Notes: generated from the letters alone by a model not told the origin. DNA of 64,000 nucleotides from Novosphingobium sp. (GCF_030699305.1 NZ_JAUYNB010000010.1:186001-250000); one strand, 5' to 3'; counted from the first letter of the stretch, positions 9,257 through 18,406 are shown. Program-made: numbers and translations.

Positions 9257-9267
9257 ACATAGCGATC

Positions 9268-9642
9268 GTGATCCGTAATTCGTTCCTTTCGATTCGAGAC
9301 CGGCTGGACCGGGTTGGTGTGCTGCTGTCCGGGCTGTGCATGCTGCATTGCATCGCCGGGATCGTGCTGGTCGCCGGACTGGGGCTGGGCGGCGAAGTGT
9401 TGCTGTCGCCCGCGTTTCACCGCATCGGTCTGGCGCTGGCGATCGTGATCGGCGCGATCACGCTGGTCATCGGCGTTGCCCGCCACGGCGATCCGCGTCC
9501 GCTTCAGGCGGGCGGTGCAGGAATCGCAATGATGACGGTCGCGCTGTTCGTCGGCCATGGCATCGAAGAAGCGGTGCTGACCATTCTGGGCGTCAGCCTG
9601 CTGGCCTGGGCGCATCTGCGCAACTTGCGCTGCGCGGCCTAG
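9268..9642 (+). CDS. MerC-like membrane protein, possible metal transporter
   Basis: A 124-residue protein of the MerC family, small four-helix membrane proteins first known for mercury uptake. Hydrophobic segments lie at about 14-38, 45-65, 70-92 and 97-118. The first helix holds the metal-binding motif LCMLHC (Cys-x3-His-Cys). No ATG fits; GTG 9268 gives an N-terminus [13 protein letters not shown], and the Zur-like palindrome ends 11 bases before it, leaving almost no untranslated leader. No other mer genes are present, so a role in zinc or another housekeeping metal is more likely than mercury resistance. thiSG follows by 16 bases. Confidence 0.75.
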   Translation: MIRNSFLSIRDRLDRVGVLLSGLCMLHCIAGIVLVAGLGLGGEVLLSPAFHRIGLALAIVIGAITLVIGVARHGDPRPLQAGGAGIAMMTVALFVGHGIEEAVLTILGVSLLAWAHLRNLRCAA

Positions 9643-9658
9643 TCGCTATCTGCGGGGT

Positions 9659-10657
9659 ATGACCCCAGCACAGACTCCAGAACTGAACCTTGCCCTGACC
9701 ATCAATGGCGAACCCCGCCGTGCCGCGCCCGGAACGATTGCCGATCTGGTTCGCAGCCTTGAACTCGATCCGGCCAAGGTCGCGGTGGAGCGCAATGGTG
9801 AAATCGTGCCGCGTTCGACCCTGGCGGCTGTCGTGCTGGCCGATGGCGACAAGCTGGAAATCGTGCACTTCGTGGGTGGCGGCGATCATGGGGACAGCTG
9901 GACTGTCGCAGGTCGGACGTTTCATTCGCGCCTGATCGTTGGAACCGGCAAGTACAAGGACTTCGCCCAGAACGCCGCCGCGCTGGAAGCATCGGGCGCG
10001 GAAATCGTCACTGTCGCGGTGCGCCGCGTCAACGTCAGCGACCCCAAGGCACCGATGTTGACCGATTTCATCGATCCGAAGAAAGTCACTTACCTGCCCA
10101 ACACGGCCGGGTGCTTCACCGCCGACGAAGCGATCCGCACCCTGCGGCTGGCGCGTGAGGCGGGCGGCTGGGACCTGGTCAAGCTGGAAGTGCTGGGCGA
10201 GGCGCGTACGCTCTATCCCGACATGCGCGAAACGCTGAAGGCCACCGAAGTGCTGGCCAAGGAAGGCTTCCTGCCGATGGTCTATTGCGTCGATGATCCG
10301 ATCGCCGCCAAGCAGCTGGAAGAAGCCGGGGCCGTGGCGGTGATGCCGCTTGGCGCGCCAATCGGTTCGGGGCTGGGCATCCAGAACCGGGTCACGATCC
10401 GCCTGATCGTGGAAGGCGCGAAAGTGCCGGTGCTGGTCGATGCGGGGGTTGGCACGGCCAGCGATGCGGCCGTGGCGATGGAGCTGGGCGTCGACGGCGT
10501 GCTGATGAACACCGCCATCGCCGAGGCGAAGGACCCGATCCGCATGGCCCGGGCGATGAAACTGGCGGTCGAGGCCGGGCGCGAGGCCTATCTGGCCGGG
10601 CGCATGGGCACGCGCAAGTATGCCGATCCGTCCAGTCCGCTCGCCGGGTTGATTTAG
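9659..10657 (+). CDS. thiG: Fused sulfur carrier ThiS / thiazole synthase ThiG
   Basis: A 332-residue fusion. Residues about 9-75 are a ThiS ubiquitin-like domain ([30 protein letters not shown]). Residues about 80-325 are the ThiG TIM barrel that builds the thiazole phosphate of thiamine from deoxyxylulose phosphate, dehydroglycine and sulfur. [14 protein letters not shown] contains the Schiff-base lysine; [11 protein letters not shown] and [10 protein letters not shown] are the phosphate-binding loops. In separate ThiS the final Gly-Gly is the thiocarboxylate carrier, whereas here GGG continues into DHGDSW. Such fusions are known in some proteobacteria. No TPP riboswitch fits in the 16-base gap upstream, so expression probably depends on the upstream promoter. 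Confidence 0.93.
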   Translation: MTPAQTPELNLALTINGEPRRAAPGTIADLVRSLELDPAKVAVERNGEIVPRSTLAAVVLADGDKLEIVHFVGGGDHGDSWTVAGRTFHSRLIVGTGKYKDFAQNAAALEASGAEIVTVAVRRVNVSDPKAPMLTDFIDPKKVTYLPNTAGCFTADEAIRTLRLAREAGGWDLVKLEVLGEARTLYPDMRETLKATEVLAKEGFLPMVYCVDDPIAAKQLEEAGAVAVMPLGAPIGSGLGIQNRVTIRLIVEGAKVPVLVDAGVGTASDAAVAMELGVDGVLMNTAIAEAKDPIRMARAMKLAVEAGREAYLAGRMGTRKYADPSSPLAGLI

Positions 10658-10727
10658 ACGGTTTGGTTAACCGGTTCATAACCATATTCTGGTGTTCTGT
10701 TCCCGACCACTCTTGGGAACGACAGTC

Positions 10728-11255
10728 ATGGCCAATACCGGAACCGCTTCGCTGACCATTGCCGAACTGCGCGAGTTCGCCAGCTTTTCAGCGGCCGAGC
10801 AGCGATATATCAAGCGCAGTCTGGATATTGGCCTGGGGCGGCAGGACGCGTTCAAGCTCTGGGCGCGCGATGCCGGGGAAAGCGCCTCGATCCGCAGCCA
10901 GTATGTGGTCTATCAGGAATTGAAGGCCTTGCGGGGCAATGTTCCGGACGAAACCAGCTTTGCGGCGCTCGAAGCCTTTATGGGCAAGCTGATCCGGGTC
11001 GCCGCGTTCGACCTGGCACAGGGCCGGATCGAGGGCTTTTCGGCCTTCCGGTTCCTTTACGAACGGCTGCTCGGCGCGGAAGTGCGCCCGTTTCTGCCGT
11101 CGGCGTTCTGTGCGGCCAGTGCATTGCCGCAGATCCGGCCCGATCGCCGCAGGGGGCTGCTCCAGTCGATCAGCGAAGCCGCCGCCACCGCACCCGGCTG
11201 GTCTGCGCGCGAACCCAGTTTCTATCCCGAATGGGTGGAGAAGGAAGCGGCCTAG
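10728..11255 (+). CDS. Hypothetical cytoplasmic protein
   Basis: A 175-residue protein that I do not recognise. The ATG at 10728 is preferred over 10692 because the protein then begins MANTGTASLTIAELREFA. It is largely alpha-helical in composition, with no signal peptide, membrane segment or metal motif. LRGNVPDETSFAALEAF and FSAFRFLYERLL are the most helix-like parts. The stop overlaps the stop of the convergent 83-residue gene by two bases (CTAG). A CtrA-like site (TTAA-N7-ATAA) lies about 50 bases upstream. Confidence 0.65.
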   Translation: MANTGTASLTIAELREFASFSAAEQRYIKRSLDIGLGRQDAFKLWARDAGESASIRSQYVVYQELKALRGNVPDETSFAALEAFMGKLIRVAAFDLAQGRIEGFSAFRFLYERLLGAEVRPFLPSAFCAASALPQIRPDRRRGLLQSISEAAATAPGWSAREPSFYPEWVEKEAA

Positions 11256-11503
11256 TTGGCCTCGCGGCGCATCCGCGCCGCCAGTTCCTCGATCTCGTTC
11301 GGTTCCAGAATCCAGGTCCGGGTCTTGCGCCCTTCGCGGTGAAACGGCTGCGTCAGCAGGATGCACGCCTGATCCCTGGCGTGCGGCTTGTAGATCGCAA
11401 AGTGCATCGTGCAGTCGCGGATCGTGCCGATGATCGGCGCGCGCCCTTCAAGGTCGATCATCGTCGCGGGCTGGTCCCACGGGATGGTAGCGGTGCCGGT
11501 CAT
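11252..11503 (-). CDS. Small hypothetical protein coupled to the acyl-CoA synthetase
   Basis: An 83-residue protein without a recognised family. Its ATG at 11503 overlaps the TGA of the upstream acyl-CoA synthetase (ATGA), so it is probably translated by coupling. It contains MIDLEGRAPIIGTIRDC, then MHFAIYKPHARDQACILL and a basic segment FHREGRKTRTWIL, ending in a helix EIEELAARMRRE. No signal peptide or membrane segment. The tight coupling suggests a role linked to fatty acid activation, but this is only context. Confidence 0.65.
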   Translation of the reverse strand: MTGTATIPWDQPATMIDLEGRAPIIGTIRDCTMHFAIYKPHARDQACILLTQPFHREGRKTRTWILEPNEIEELAARMRREAN

Positions 11504-13314
11504 TTATACAGCCCGTCCAGCCGCTCCCCATAGCGTTCCTTCAGCCTGTGCCGACGGATCTTCATGCTGGGGGTCATTTCCTCGTTCTCGATGGTGAACG
11601 CTTCGTCCGCGAACGTGTACTGGCGGACTTTCTCGATCACCGACAGGTCCTGATTCACCCGGTCAATCGCGGCGCGCACCGCGCTGCAGAAGGCGGGCAG
11701 GGCCTGCAAGGCCTTGAAATCGAACTTCTCGTCCTGCGCACGCGCCCATTCCAGCGCCCATTCGGGATCGGGGACGACCAGGCCGACCAGATATGGCCGC
11801 TTGTCGCCGACCACCATCGCCTGCGCGATTTCGGGCTGGAGCGTGAGCATCCCTTCGACTTTCTGAGGCGAGACGTTGTCGCCCTTGTCGTTGACGATCA
11901 TGTCCTTCTTGCGGTCGGTGATCAGGATCCGCCCGGCCTCGTCGATATGGCCGATATCGCCGGTGTGGAGCCAGCCGTCCTGCAGCGCGCGGGCGGTTTC
12001 CGCCTCGTTGCGCCAATAGCCGTGCATCACCAGTTCGCCGCGCACCAGGATTTCGCCGTCGGCTGCGATTTTCACCTCGACGCCTTCCAGCGGCGGACCG
12101 ACGGTGTCCATCTTCAGGCCCGCGGCGGGGCGGTTGCAGCTGATCACCGGCCCGGCTTCGGTCTGGCCATAGCCCTGGAGCATGGTCAGCCCCATCGATT
12201 CAAAGAACACCCCGACTTCGGGATTCAGCGGCGCGCCGCCGGAAACCATGGCCTTCAGCCGTCCGCCGAACTTCTGCCGGATCTTGGGGCGCAGCGCCTT
12301 TTCCAGGATCAGGTCCATCGGCTTGTCGCGCAGCCGCCCCTTGCCGCCGCGCAAGCCCTGCGCCTTGGCCGCGCCGATCGCCATCGCGCGGGTCATCATG
12401 TAGTTGGCGACTTTGCCCTGCTTTTCGATCTGCTTCATGATCCGCGTGCGCAGCACTTCGAACAGGCGCGGGACCACGACCATGATCGTCGGGCGCACTT
12501 CCTCGATATTGCTGGCCAGCTTTTCCAGGCCTTCGGAATAATAGATTTCCGCGCCCACCCCGATTGGCAGCATCTGCCCGCCGGTGTGCTCATAGGCGTG
12601 GCTGAGCGGCAGGAACGACAGGAACACGTCGTCGCCCAGCCCGAAATCCTCGGCCAGCACTTTGGCCGCGCCATAGACGTTGCACAGCAGTGCGCCATGG
12701 TGTTGCCGCACGCCGCGCGGGGCGCCGCCGGTGCCGCTGGTATAGATCAGGCAGGCGGTGGCATCGCGGTTGATCTTGGCAATCCGGTCTTCCACCAGCC
12801 CGCGCGCCGCGATCCCGTCCCCGCCGGTCAGCGCCGCCCAGTCGTGGTATTCGAACGATCCGGTCTGGGCGATCCGCAGCGGATCGATCCCGATCACGTG
12901 CCTCGCCACGCCCGATCGCAGCACGGCCGGAAGCAGCGCCTTGCCCAGCTTGTCATTGCTGACAATCACAGCTTTCGCGCCGGAATCGTCCAGCACGTGC
13001 TGGTGATCGCGCTCGGTATTGGTGACATAGGCTGGAACGGTGATGCAGCCTGCGGCCATGATCGCGAAATCGGCGATGCACCATTCGGGCCGGTTTTCCG
13101 ACACCAGCATGACCCGGTCACCCGCTTCCAGCCCCAGGCCGCGCAAGGCCTCGGCCAGTTCGCAGACCTGCCGGGCGGCATCGGCCCAGCTGATCGATTG
13201 CCACTGTCCATCGCGCTTCGCCCACAGGAACGGCGCGGTCCCTTTGGCATCGGCCCGGGCCAGCAACAGCTCGACCAGATTCCGGCTGGTCGGAAGATCC
13301 GAAATATCCACCAC
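11500..13314 (-). CDS. Long-chain acyl-CoA synthetase (AMP-forming)
   Basis: A 604-residue ligase of the FadD15/FAA1 type that activates fatty acids to acyl-CoA with ATP. Start chosen at GTG 13314 (GTGGTGGAT, with AAGGGGG upstream); a longer ATG start at 13392 lacks family similarity. Motifs: P-loop YTSGTGGAPRGV, where the usual Thr and Lys are Gly and Arg; LSFLPLSHAYEH; GYGQTEAGPV; WLHTGDIGHID; LITDRKKDMIVNDKGDNVSP. The C-terminal MTPSMKIRRHRL fits the long-chain group. The P-loop substitutions are conservative but unusual. It is co-translated with the 83-residue protein downstream. Confidence 0.92.
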   Translation of the reverse strand: MVDISDLPTSRNLVELLLARADAKGTAPFLWAKRDGQWQSISWADAARQVCELAEALRGLGLEAGDRVMLVSENRPEWCIADFAIMAAGCITVPAYVTNTERDHQHVLDDSGAKAVIVSNDKLGKALLPAVLRSGVARHVIGIDPLRIAQTGSFEYHDWAALTGGDGIAARGLVEDRIAKINRDATACLIYTSGTGGAPRGVRQHHGALLCNVYGAAKVLAEDFGLGDDVFLSFLPLSHAYEHTGGQMLPIGVGAEIYYSEGLEKLASNIEEVRPTIMVVVPRLFEVLRTRIMKQIEKQGKVANYMMTRAMAIGAAKAQGLRGGKGRLRDKPMDLILEKALRPKIRQKFGGRLKAMVSGGAPLNPEVGVFFESMGLTMLQGYGQTEAGPVISCNRPAAGLKMDTVGPPLEGVEVKIAADGEILVRGELVMHGYWRNEAETARALQDGWLHTGDIGHIDEAGRILITDRKKDMIVNDKGDNVSPQKVEGMLTLQPEIAQAMVVGDKRPYLVGLVVPDPEWALEWARAQDEKFDFKALQALPAFCSAVRAAIDRVNQDLSVIEKVRQYTFADEAFTIENEEMTPSMKIRRHRLKERYGERLDGLYK

Positions 13315-13393
13315 TCGCCCCGCCCCCTTCGCTGCAGCCGTTCTACGTTCTCGTCTTGAACATGACTTAGGCGTGCTTGGCCGTAGCGGCAAG

Positions 13394-15109
13394 TTACTCG
13401 CTTACCGCGACCCCTTCGCTGCGCGGATCGGCTGCGCCCAGCAACCGCCCGTCCTTCACTTCGATGGCGTTGGCCTTGAAGCTGCGTTCGCGCAGCTGCA
13501 CGTCGGTATGGCCTAGCGCCTGCAGGAACGGAATCATCACTTCGTGCGGGCTGCCGCGTTCGACGAACACGGTCTGCCCGCCGGGGGCGAAGATCACCGG
13601 CAGGGCAATGGCGTCCTGCGCGGTCATGTCCCAGTCGATCACGGCAATGATCGCTTTCAGCACTTGCGCGGGGATCGTCGCCCCGCCCGCCGCACCGACT
13701 GCCAGCCGCAGCTTGCCGTCCGGGGCATAGACCAGCGTCGGGGCCATCGAACTGCGGGGCCGTTTGCCGCCTTCGACTTTGTTGGCCACCATCCGTCCGC
13801 CGCGTTCCGGCAGGATCGACAGGTCGGTCAGTTCATTGTTCAGGAAGTATCCGTTGACCACCAGCCCGGACCCGAATGCGCTTTCGATGGTGGACGTCAG
13901 CGTGGCGGCGCGGCCTGCGCGGTCAATCGCCACGAAGTGCGAGGTGGAGACGACATCGGGCGTCAGTGTATCGGCCAGCGCCACTTTCACGCCCTTGGGG
14001 TTGCCGGCCTCGACCGATGGCATCGTCCGGTCGATCGCGATCAGTTGCGAACGCGCGGCAAGATAGTCCGGCGCCAGCAATCCGGCGGTCGGTACCGGGA
14101 AAAAGTCCGGATCGGCGAGATACCGTTCGCGGTCGGCATAGGCGAGGCGCATGGCTTCGGCGATCAGGTGCCAGCCGCGCGGATCGTCCTTGCCCAGGCC
14201 GCGCAGGTCAAACCGTTCGACCATGCCCAGCACGCCCTGCACGGTGGTTGCGCCGGATGAGGGCGGCCCCATCCCGCAGACCTTGTGGGCGCGGTAGAAC
14301 GTGCAGACCGGCGTGCGTTCCTTCACCTTGTAACCGGCGACATCGGCCATGGTCATCGGAGCGGGATTGCGCGGCGCGAGCGTCACCGCATCGACAATCT
14401 TCTGCGCATTGGCGCCGGTATAGAACGCATTCGGACCCTGCGCGGCAACTTGCTCAAGAAACGTTGCCAGATCGGGGTTTTTCAGCGTGGTACCGGCGGG
14501 AATGGGGTTGCCATCCGGCTGGTAATAGATTGCCCGGCCCGCTTCGGTCAGCGCGGCGCTGGCCTTGAACCGGTCCAGGAACGCGGCCAGGCGCGGGGTG
14601 ACCGTAAAGCCATCGCGCGCCAGCCGGATCGCGGGCTGGAACAGCGCGGACCATGGCAGCTTGCCGTGCGCGCGGTGCGCCTCGGCCATCATGCGAATGT
14701 TCCCCGGCACGCCGACGCTGCGCCCGCCGGGAATCGCCTGCGGCACGGTCAACGGCTTGCCATCGACATAAAACCATGTGCCATCCGCCGCCGCCGGGGC
14801 GGTTTCGCGGCCATCGAAGCTCTCGACTCCGCCCTTGCCGTCGTCGTGGATCAGAAACCCGCCCCCGCCAATGCCCGAACTTTGCGGTTCGACCACCGTC
14901 AGCGCCAGCAGCGTTGCCAACGCGGCATCGGCAGCGCTGCCTCCCGCGCGCAGGATTTCCGCCCCCGCCTCCGCCGCGCGCGGATCAGCGGCGCTGACCA
15001 TGCCGTGCTCAAACGTGGGCGAGGCAGCGGAAAGACGCGGGGCGGAGGTTCCCGCACAGGCTCCAAGCAGGAGCGGTGCGGTGAGGATTGCGACCAGTTT
15101 CAGTTTCAT
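13394..15109 (-). CDS. ggt: Gamma-glutamyltransferase (lipoprotein)
   Basis: A 571-residue periplasmic enzyme that cleaves the gamma-glutamyl bond of glutathione and related peptides. The N-terminus has a lipoprotein signal ending LLLGAC, so the protein is probably membrane-anchored. The proenzyme self-cleaves before the nucleophilic Thr, visible in STSHFVAIDRAG at about residue 390. GGFLIHDDGKG, FDGRETAP and GMGPPSSGATTVQ (large subunit) and RPRSSMAPTLVY and VGAAGGATIP (small subunit) are family blocks. It is preceded by pyrD on the same strand, 11 bases away, so they may be co-transcribed. Confidence 0.93.
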   Translation of the reverse strand: MKLKLVAILTAPLLLGACAGTSAPRLSAASPTFEHGMVSAADPRAAEAGAEILRAGGSAADAALATLLALTVVEPQSSGIGGGGFLIHDDGKGGVESFDGRETAPAAADGTWFYVDGKPLTVPQAIPGGRSVGVPGNIRMMAEAHRAHGKLPWSALFQPAIRLARDGFTVTPRLAAFLDRFKASAALTEAGRAIYYQPDGNPIPAGTTLKNPDLATFLEQVAAQGPNAFYTGANAQKIVDAVTLAPRNPAPMTMADVAGYKVKERTPVCTFYRAHKVCGMGPPSSGATTVQGVLGMVERFDLRGLGKDDPRGWHLIAEAMRLAYADRERYLADPDFFPVPTAGLLAPDYLAARSQLIAIDRTMPSVEAGNPKGVKVALADTLTPDVVSTSHFVAIDRAGRAATLTSTIESAFGSGLVVNGYFLNNELTDLSILPERGGRMVANKVEGGKRPRSSMAPTLVYAPDGKLRLAVGAAGGATIPAQVLKAIIAVIDWDMTAQDAIALPVIFAPGGQTVFVERGSPHEVMIPFLQALGHTDVQLRERSFKANAIEVKDGRLLGAADPRSEGVAVSE

Positions 15110-15120
15110 GACGCCAAACG

Positions 15121-16152
15121 CTATTCGGTTCCGACCGCCTCGGCAATGGTCGAAAACCCGTCGCGCCGCATCAGGCGTTCCAGCCCTCGTGTGATCTGGC
15201 GGGCGATACCCGGTCCGGCATAAGTCATCGCGCTATAGAGTTGCACCAGGCTGGCACCGGCGCGAATCCGCGCCCACGCGTCTTCGGCAGTGGCGATTCC
15301 GCCCACCCCGATCAGCGGCACTGTTCCGCCCGTGGCATGATGGAAATCGCGCAGCCGCTGCTGGGCCAGATCGCGCAGCGGCGCGCCCGACAGCCCGCCG
15401 GTTTCTCCGGCATGGGCCGATTGCAGCGGCGGGCGCGAGATCGTGGTGTTGGACACGATCAGCGCACCCAGCCGCTTGTCCACCGCAATCCGGGCAATGG
15501 CGACGATATCGGCCGGTTCCAGATCGGGCGCGACTTTCAGGAACACCGGCGGGCCGCTGCGTCCGCGCGCTTCCAGCACGGCATCGAGCAGGGCGGTCAG
15601 CGCGCCTTCGTCTTGCAACGCGCGCAGGCCCGGGGTGTTGGGGCTGGAGACATTGACGGCCAGATAGCTGGCCAGCGGGGCGGTCAGCCGCGCCATCGTG
15701 GCGTAATCGGCGATCCGGTCGGTCGAATCCTTGTTCGCGCCGATGTTCACGCCGACGATTCCCGGCCGCGCGTTGCGCTGCGCCAGCCGCTCGACCGCTG
15801 CTTGCGCGCCGCCGTTGTTGAAGCCCATGCGGTTGATCACTGCGCGGTCCTCGACCAGCCGGAACAGGCGGGGCCTGGGGTTGCCGGACTGCGGCAGCGG
15901 GGTGATCGAACCGACTTCCGCGAACCCGAAGCCCGCGCCCAGCAGCGCGTCGGGCACTTGCGCATCCTTGTCGAAGCCTGCGGCCATGCCCAGCGGGTTG
16001 GGAAACGTCAGCCCGGCCACGGTTGTCGCCAGCGGTCCGTCGGTGCGGTCCGTGCCGCCGCCGGGCCAGAGCTTCAGTGCAGTCAAGGCAAGACCGTGGG
16101 CGCGTTCCGCGTCGAGCAGAAACAGGGCAGGGCGGATCAGGGCATAGAACAT
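15121..16152 (-). CDS. pyrD: Dihydroorotate dehydrogenase (quinone), class 2
   Basis: A 343-residue flavoprotein that oxidises dihydroorotate to orotate with quinone in pyrimidine synthesis. ATG 16152 gives the usual N-terminus MFYALIRPALFLLDAERAHGLAL, the amphipathic membrane-association helices of class 2 enzymes. Blocks: NPLGMAAGFDKDAQV, GFAEVGSITPLPQ, RLFRLVEDRAVINRMGFNN, VNVSSPNTPGLR (with the catalytic Ser), VFLKVAPDL, SNTTISRP and GVGGIATAEDAW. Length is typical. It is likely co-transcribed with ggt downstream; its promoter lies in the 16.2-kb intergenic region. Confidence 0.96.
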   Translation of the reverse strand: MFYALIRPALFLLDAERAHGLALTALKLWPGGGTDRTDGPLATTVAGLTFPNPLGMAAGFDKDAQVPDALLGAGFGFAEVGSITPLPQSGNPRPRLFRLVEDRAVINRMGFNNGGAQAAVERLAQRNARPGIVGVNIGANKDSTDRIADYATMARLTAPLASYLAVNVSSPNTPGLRALQDEGALTALLDAVLEARGRSGPPVFLKVAPDLEPADIVAIARIAVDKRLGALIVSNTTISRPPLQSAHAGETGGLSGAPLRDLAQQRLRDFHHATGGTVPLIGVGGIATAEDAWARIRAGASLVQLYSAMTYAGPGIARQITRGLERLMRRDGFSTIAEAVGTE

Positions 16153-16296
16153 GGTGTTGTCCCTATGGCAGCGCGCAGCGGCCGAGTCGATGCTGTGCGC
16201 CGCGCTGCGGGTGTTGCAAGATTGCGGCGATCGTGGCTGCGGCATTGGTTTTGATCAAAGTCGCGCTCCAGATTGTCGAATCCATACAATCCCTAC

Positions 16297-16412
16297 GCTT
16301 GGCCCCGTGCTTATGACCCGCTTGCGACCCGAAGGGCTCGTGGCGCTAGTGCAACGAGTTCGAAACTTTATATAGCGGCTCCCTGGCCTGGCTTGGGAGC
16401 CGCTCTTTTTTT
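16297..16412 (+). ncRNA. Candidate structured small RNA with intrinsic terminator
   Basis: The 347-base gap between pyrD and the Rrf2 gene has no convincing ORF but has the layout of a small RNA. TACAAT at 16285-16290 could be a -10 box; no clear -35 is seen. It is followed by a CCC-GAA-GGG mini-hairpin (16328-16336), a stem-loop CTCGT...ACGAG with inner GCGC/GTGC pairing (16337-16358), an A/T-rich single strand, and a strong terminator. The transcript would be about 116 bases. I could not match it to a named RNA family. It could instead be the leader of the suf operon ending in an attenuator. Confidence 0.5.
16374..16412 (+). terminator. Intrinsic terminator in front of the suf operon
   Basis: Perfect 10-bp stem AGCGGCTCCC / GGGAGCCGCT with an 11-base loop, followed by C and seven T. 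No gene ends just upstream on this strand, so it terminates either a small RNA or an untranslated suf leader. Confidence 0.88.
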
Positions 16413-16469
16413 GCAGCGCTCAGCAGGCGATTGTAATCCTGAAAATACGCGCCTAGGGAAACCGGAAGG

Positions 16470-16482
16470 AATCAGTCTGATT
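16470..16482. promoter_or_regulatory. Palindrome before the Rrf2/suf operon, candidate operator
   Basis: AATCAG-T-CTGATT is a perfect 6-1-6 inverted repeat ending 17 bases before the GTG of the Rrf2 regulator. Rrf2/IscR proteins commonly bind palindromes before their own operon. Binding is inferred. Confidence 0.4.
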
Positions 16483-16499
16483 TAACCGGAGCCCAGCCC

Positions 16500-16928
16500 G
16501 TGCGCCTTTCCAGCATGGCCGATTATGCCGTTGTGACAATGAGCGCCGCCGCGCGCCATTGCGGCGGATTGCGCGTTTCGGCGGCGCAACTGGCCGAGGA
16601 AACCGGGCTGCCGGTGCCGACCGTGCAAAAACTGGTCAGCCGGTTGACGGCGGCGGGCCTGCTGCGCTCCTCGCGCGGGGTGGGCGGCGGACTGAAGCTG
16701 GCGCGCCCGGCAGCGGCAATCACGCTCGCCGATATTATCGAAGCGGTCGAAGGCCCGATCGCGCTGACCCCGTGCGTGGATGACGCGCGGCATGAATGCG
16801 CGCTTGATGCGTCCTGCACGGTCAAGCCGCATTGGGGCGTGGTCGGCGCAGCGGTGCGCGGCGCCCTGGCCGAAGTGCCCCTGACCCGGCTGGCGGAAAA
16901 TGCCCGGCTGGCGGAGACTGTCCGATGA
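16500..16928 (+). CDS. Rrf2-family Fe-S regulator of the suf operon
   Basis: A 142-residue transcription factor related to IscR. The N-terminal winged helix shows [31 protein letters not shown] (recognition helix) and [13 protein letters not shown] (wing). Three cysteines (C-x7-C-x5-C, about residues 92-106) match the position of the IscR cluster ligands, so it probably senses Fe-S status. It starts at GTG 16500 with GGAG upstream. Its stop overlaps the sufB start (ATGA). In sphingomonads and rhodobacters this gene leads the SUF operon and is expected to repress it when clusters are sufficient. Confidence 0.88.
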   Translation: MRLSSMADYAVVTMSAAARHCGGLRVSAAQLAEETGLPVPTVQKLVSRLTAAGLLRSSRGVGGGLKLARPAAAITLADIIEAVEGPIALTPCVDDARHECALDASCTVKPHWGVVGAAVRGALAEVPLTRLAENARLAETVR

Positions 16929-18406
16929 GCGAAGACGTAACCGTGAAGGATCAGGCCGCCCGTGACGCCGCCGACAAGGTGGCCGATTACGAACACGGCT
17001 GGTCGGCGGATATCGACACCGAATTCGCGCCCAAGGGGCTGAACGAGGATACCGTCCGGTTCATCTCGGGCAAGAAGAACGAGCCGGAATGGATGCTCGA
17101 CTGGCGCCTGAAGGCGTTCCGGCTGTGGCAGACCATGCCGATGCCTGATTGGGCCAAGCTGAACATCGCGCCGATCGATTACCAGGACGCCTATTACTAC
17201 GCCGCGCCCAAGGCGAAGCCCAAGCTGGCCAGCCTGGACGAGGTCGATCCCGCGATTCTGGAAGTCTACAAGAAGCTGGGCATCCCGCTGGAGGAGCAGA
17301 AAGTGCTCGCCGGGGTCGAAGGTGCGCGCCGCGTGGCGGTGGACGCGGTGTTCGACAGCGTCAGCGTCGCCACGACTTTCCGTGAGGAACTGAAGAAGGC
17401 CGGGGTGATCTTCCTGTCGATTTCGGAGGCGATCCGCGAATATCCCGATCTCGTGAAGCGCTGGCTGGGCAAGGTCGTGCCGGTGCGCGACAACTTCTTC
17501 GCAGCGCTGAACTGCGCGGTCTTTTCGGACGGGACCTTCGTCTACATCCCCGAAGGCGTGCGCTGCCCGATGGAGCTGTCGACCTATTTCCGGATCAACG
17601 CGGAAAACACCGGGCAGTTCGAACGCACGCTGATCGTGGCCGACAAGGGCGCGTATGTGTCCTATCTCGAAGGCTGCACCGCGCCGATGCGCGATGAAAA
17701 CCAGCTCCACGCCGCCGTGGTCGAACTGGTCGTGCTCGACGATGCGGAGATCAAGTATTCAACCGTCCAGAACTGGTATCCCGGCGATGCCGAGGGCAAG
17801 GGCGGGATCTACAACTTCGTGACCAAGCGGGCGCTGTGCCAGGGAGCGCGCAGCAAGGTATCGTGGACGCAGGTGGAAACCGGCAGTGCGGTGACGTGGA
17901 AGTATCCCAGTTGCGTGCTGAACGGCGAAGACAGTGTGGGCGAGTTCTATTCCGTCGCCGTCACCAACAATTACCAGCAGGCCGATACCGGCACCAAGAT
18001 GATCCACAACGGGCGAGGCACCCGCTCGACCATCGTGTCGAAGGGGATTTCGGCCGGCAAGAGCCAGAACACCTATCGCGGCCTGGTTCGCGTGGCCCCG
18101 ACGGCCGAGGGCGTGCGCAATTTCACCCAGTGCGATTCGCTGCTGCTGGGCAGCCAGTGCGGCGCGCATACCGTGCCGTATATCGAGGTGAAGAACCCCT
18201 CTGCCCAGATCGAGCATGAGGCGACCACCAGCAAGATTTCCGACGACCAGCTGTTCTACGCGATGCAGCGCGGGCTGGGTCAGGAAGAGGCGGTGGCCTT
18301 GATCGTCAACGGTTTTGCCAGGGAAGTGCTGCAACAGCTGCCGATGGAATTCGCGGTCGAAGCGCAGAAGCTGCTGGGGATTTCGCTGGAGGGCAGCGTC
18401 GGATGA
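16925..18406 (+). CDS. sufB: Fe-S assembly scaffold protein SufB
   Basis: A 493-residue SufB, the scaffold subunit of the SufBCD complex on which clusters are assembled. ATG 16925 overlaps the upstream stop. Motifs: [19 protein letters not shown] at the N-terminus, [50 protein letters not shown], and the C-terminal [23 protein letters not shown] with the conserved cysteines, then [17 protein letters not shown]. Length is the normal long form. Second gene of the suf operon. Confidence 0.98.
   Translation: MSEDVTVKDQAARDAADKVADYEHGWSADIDTEFAPKGLNEDTVRFISGKKNEPEWMLDWRLKAFRLWQTMPMPDWAKLNIAPIDYQDAYYYAAPKAKPKLASLDEVDPAILEVYKKLGIPLEEQKVLAGVEGARRVAVDAVFDSVSVATTFREELKKAGVIFLSISEAIREYPDLVKRWLGKVVPVRDNFFAALNCAVFSDGTFVYIPEGVRCPMELSTYFRINAENTGQFERTLIVADKGAYVSYLEGCTAPMRDENQLHAAVVELVVLDDAEIKYSTVQNWYPGDAEGKGGIYNFVTKRALCQGARSKVSWTQVETGSAVTWKYPSCVLNGEDSVGEFYSVAVTNNYQQADTGTKMIHNGRGTRSTIVSKGISAGKSQNTYRGLVRVAPTAEGVRNFTQCDSLLLGSQCGAHTVPYIEVKNPSAQIEHEATTSKISDDQLFYAMQRGLGQEEAVALIVNGFAREVLQQLPMEFAVEAQKLLGISLEGSVG

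Noticed and set aside
9643..9658. TPP riboswitch before the thiazole gene
   Set aside because: Only 16 bases separate the genes and no THI-box sequence is present.
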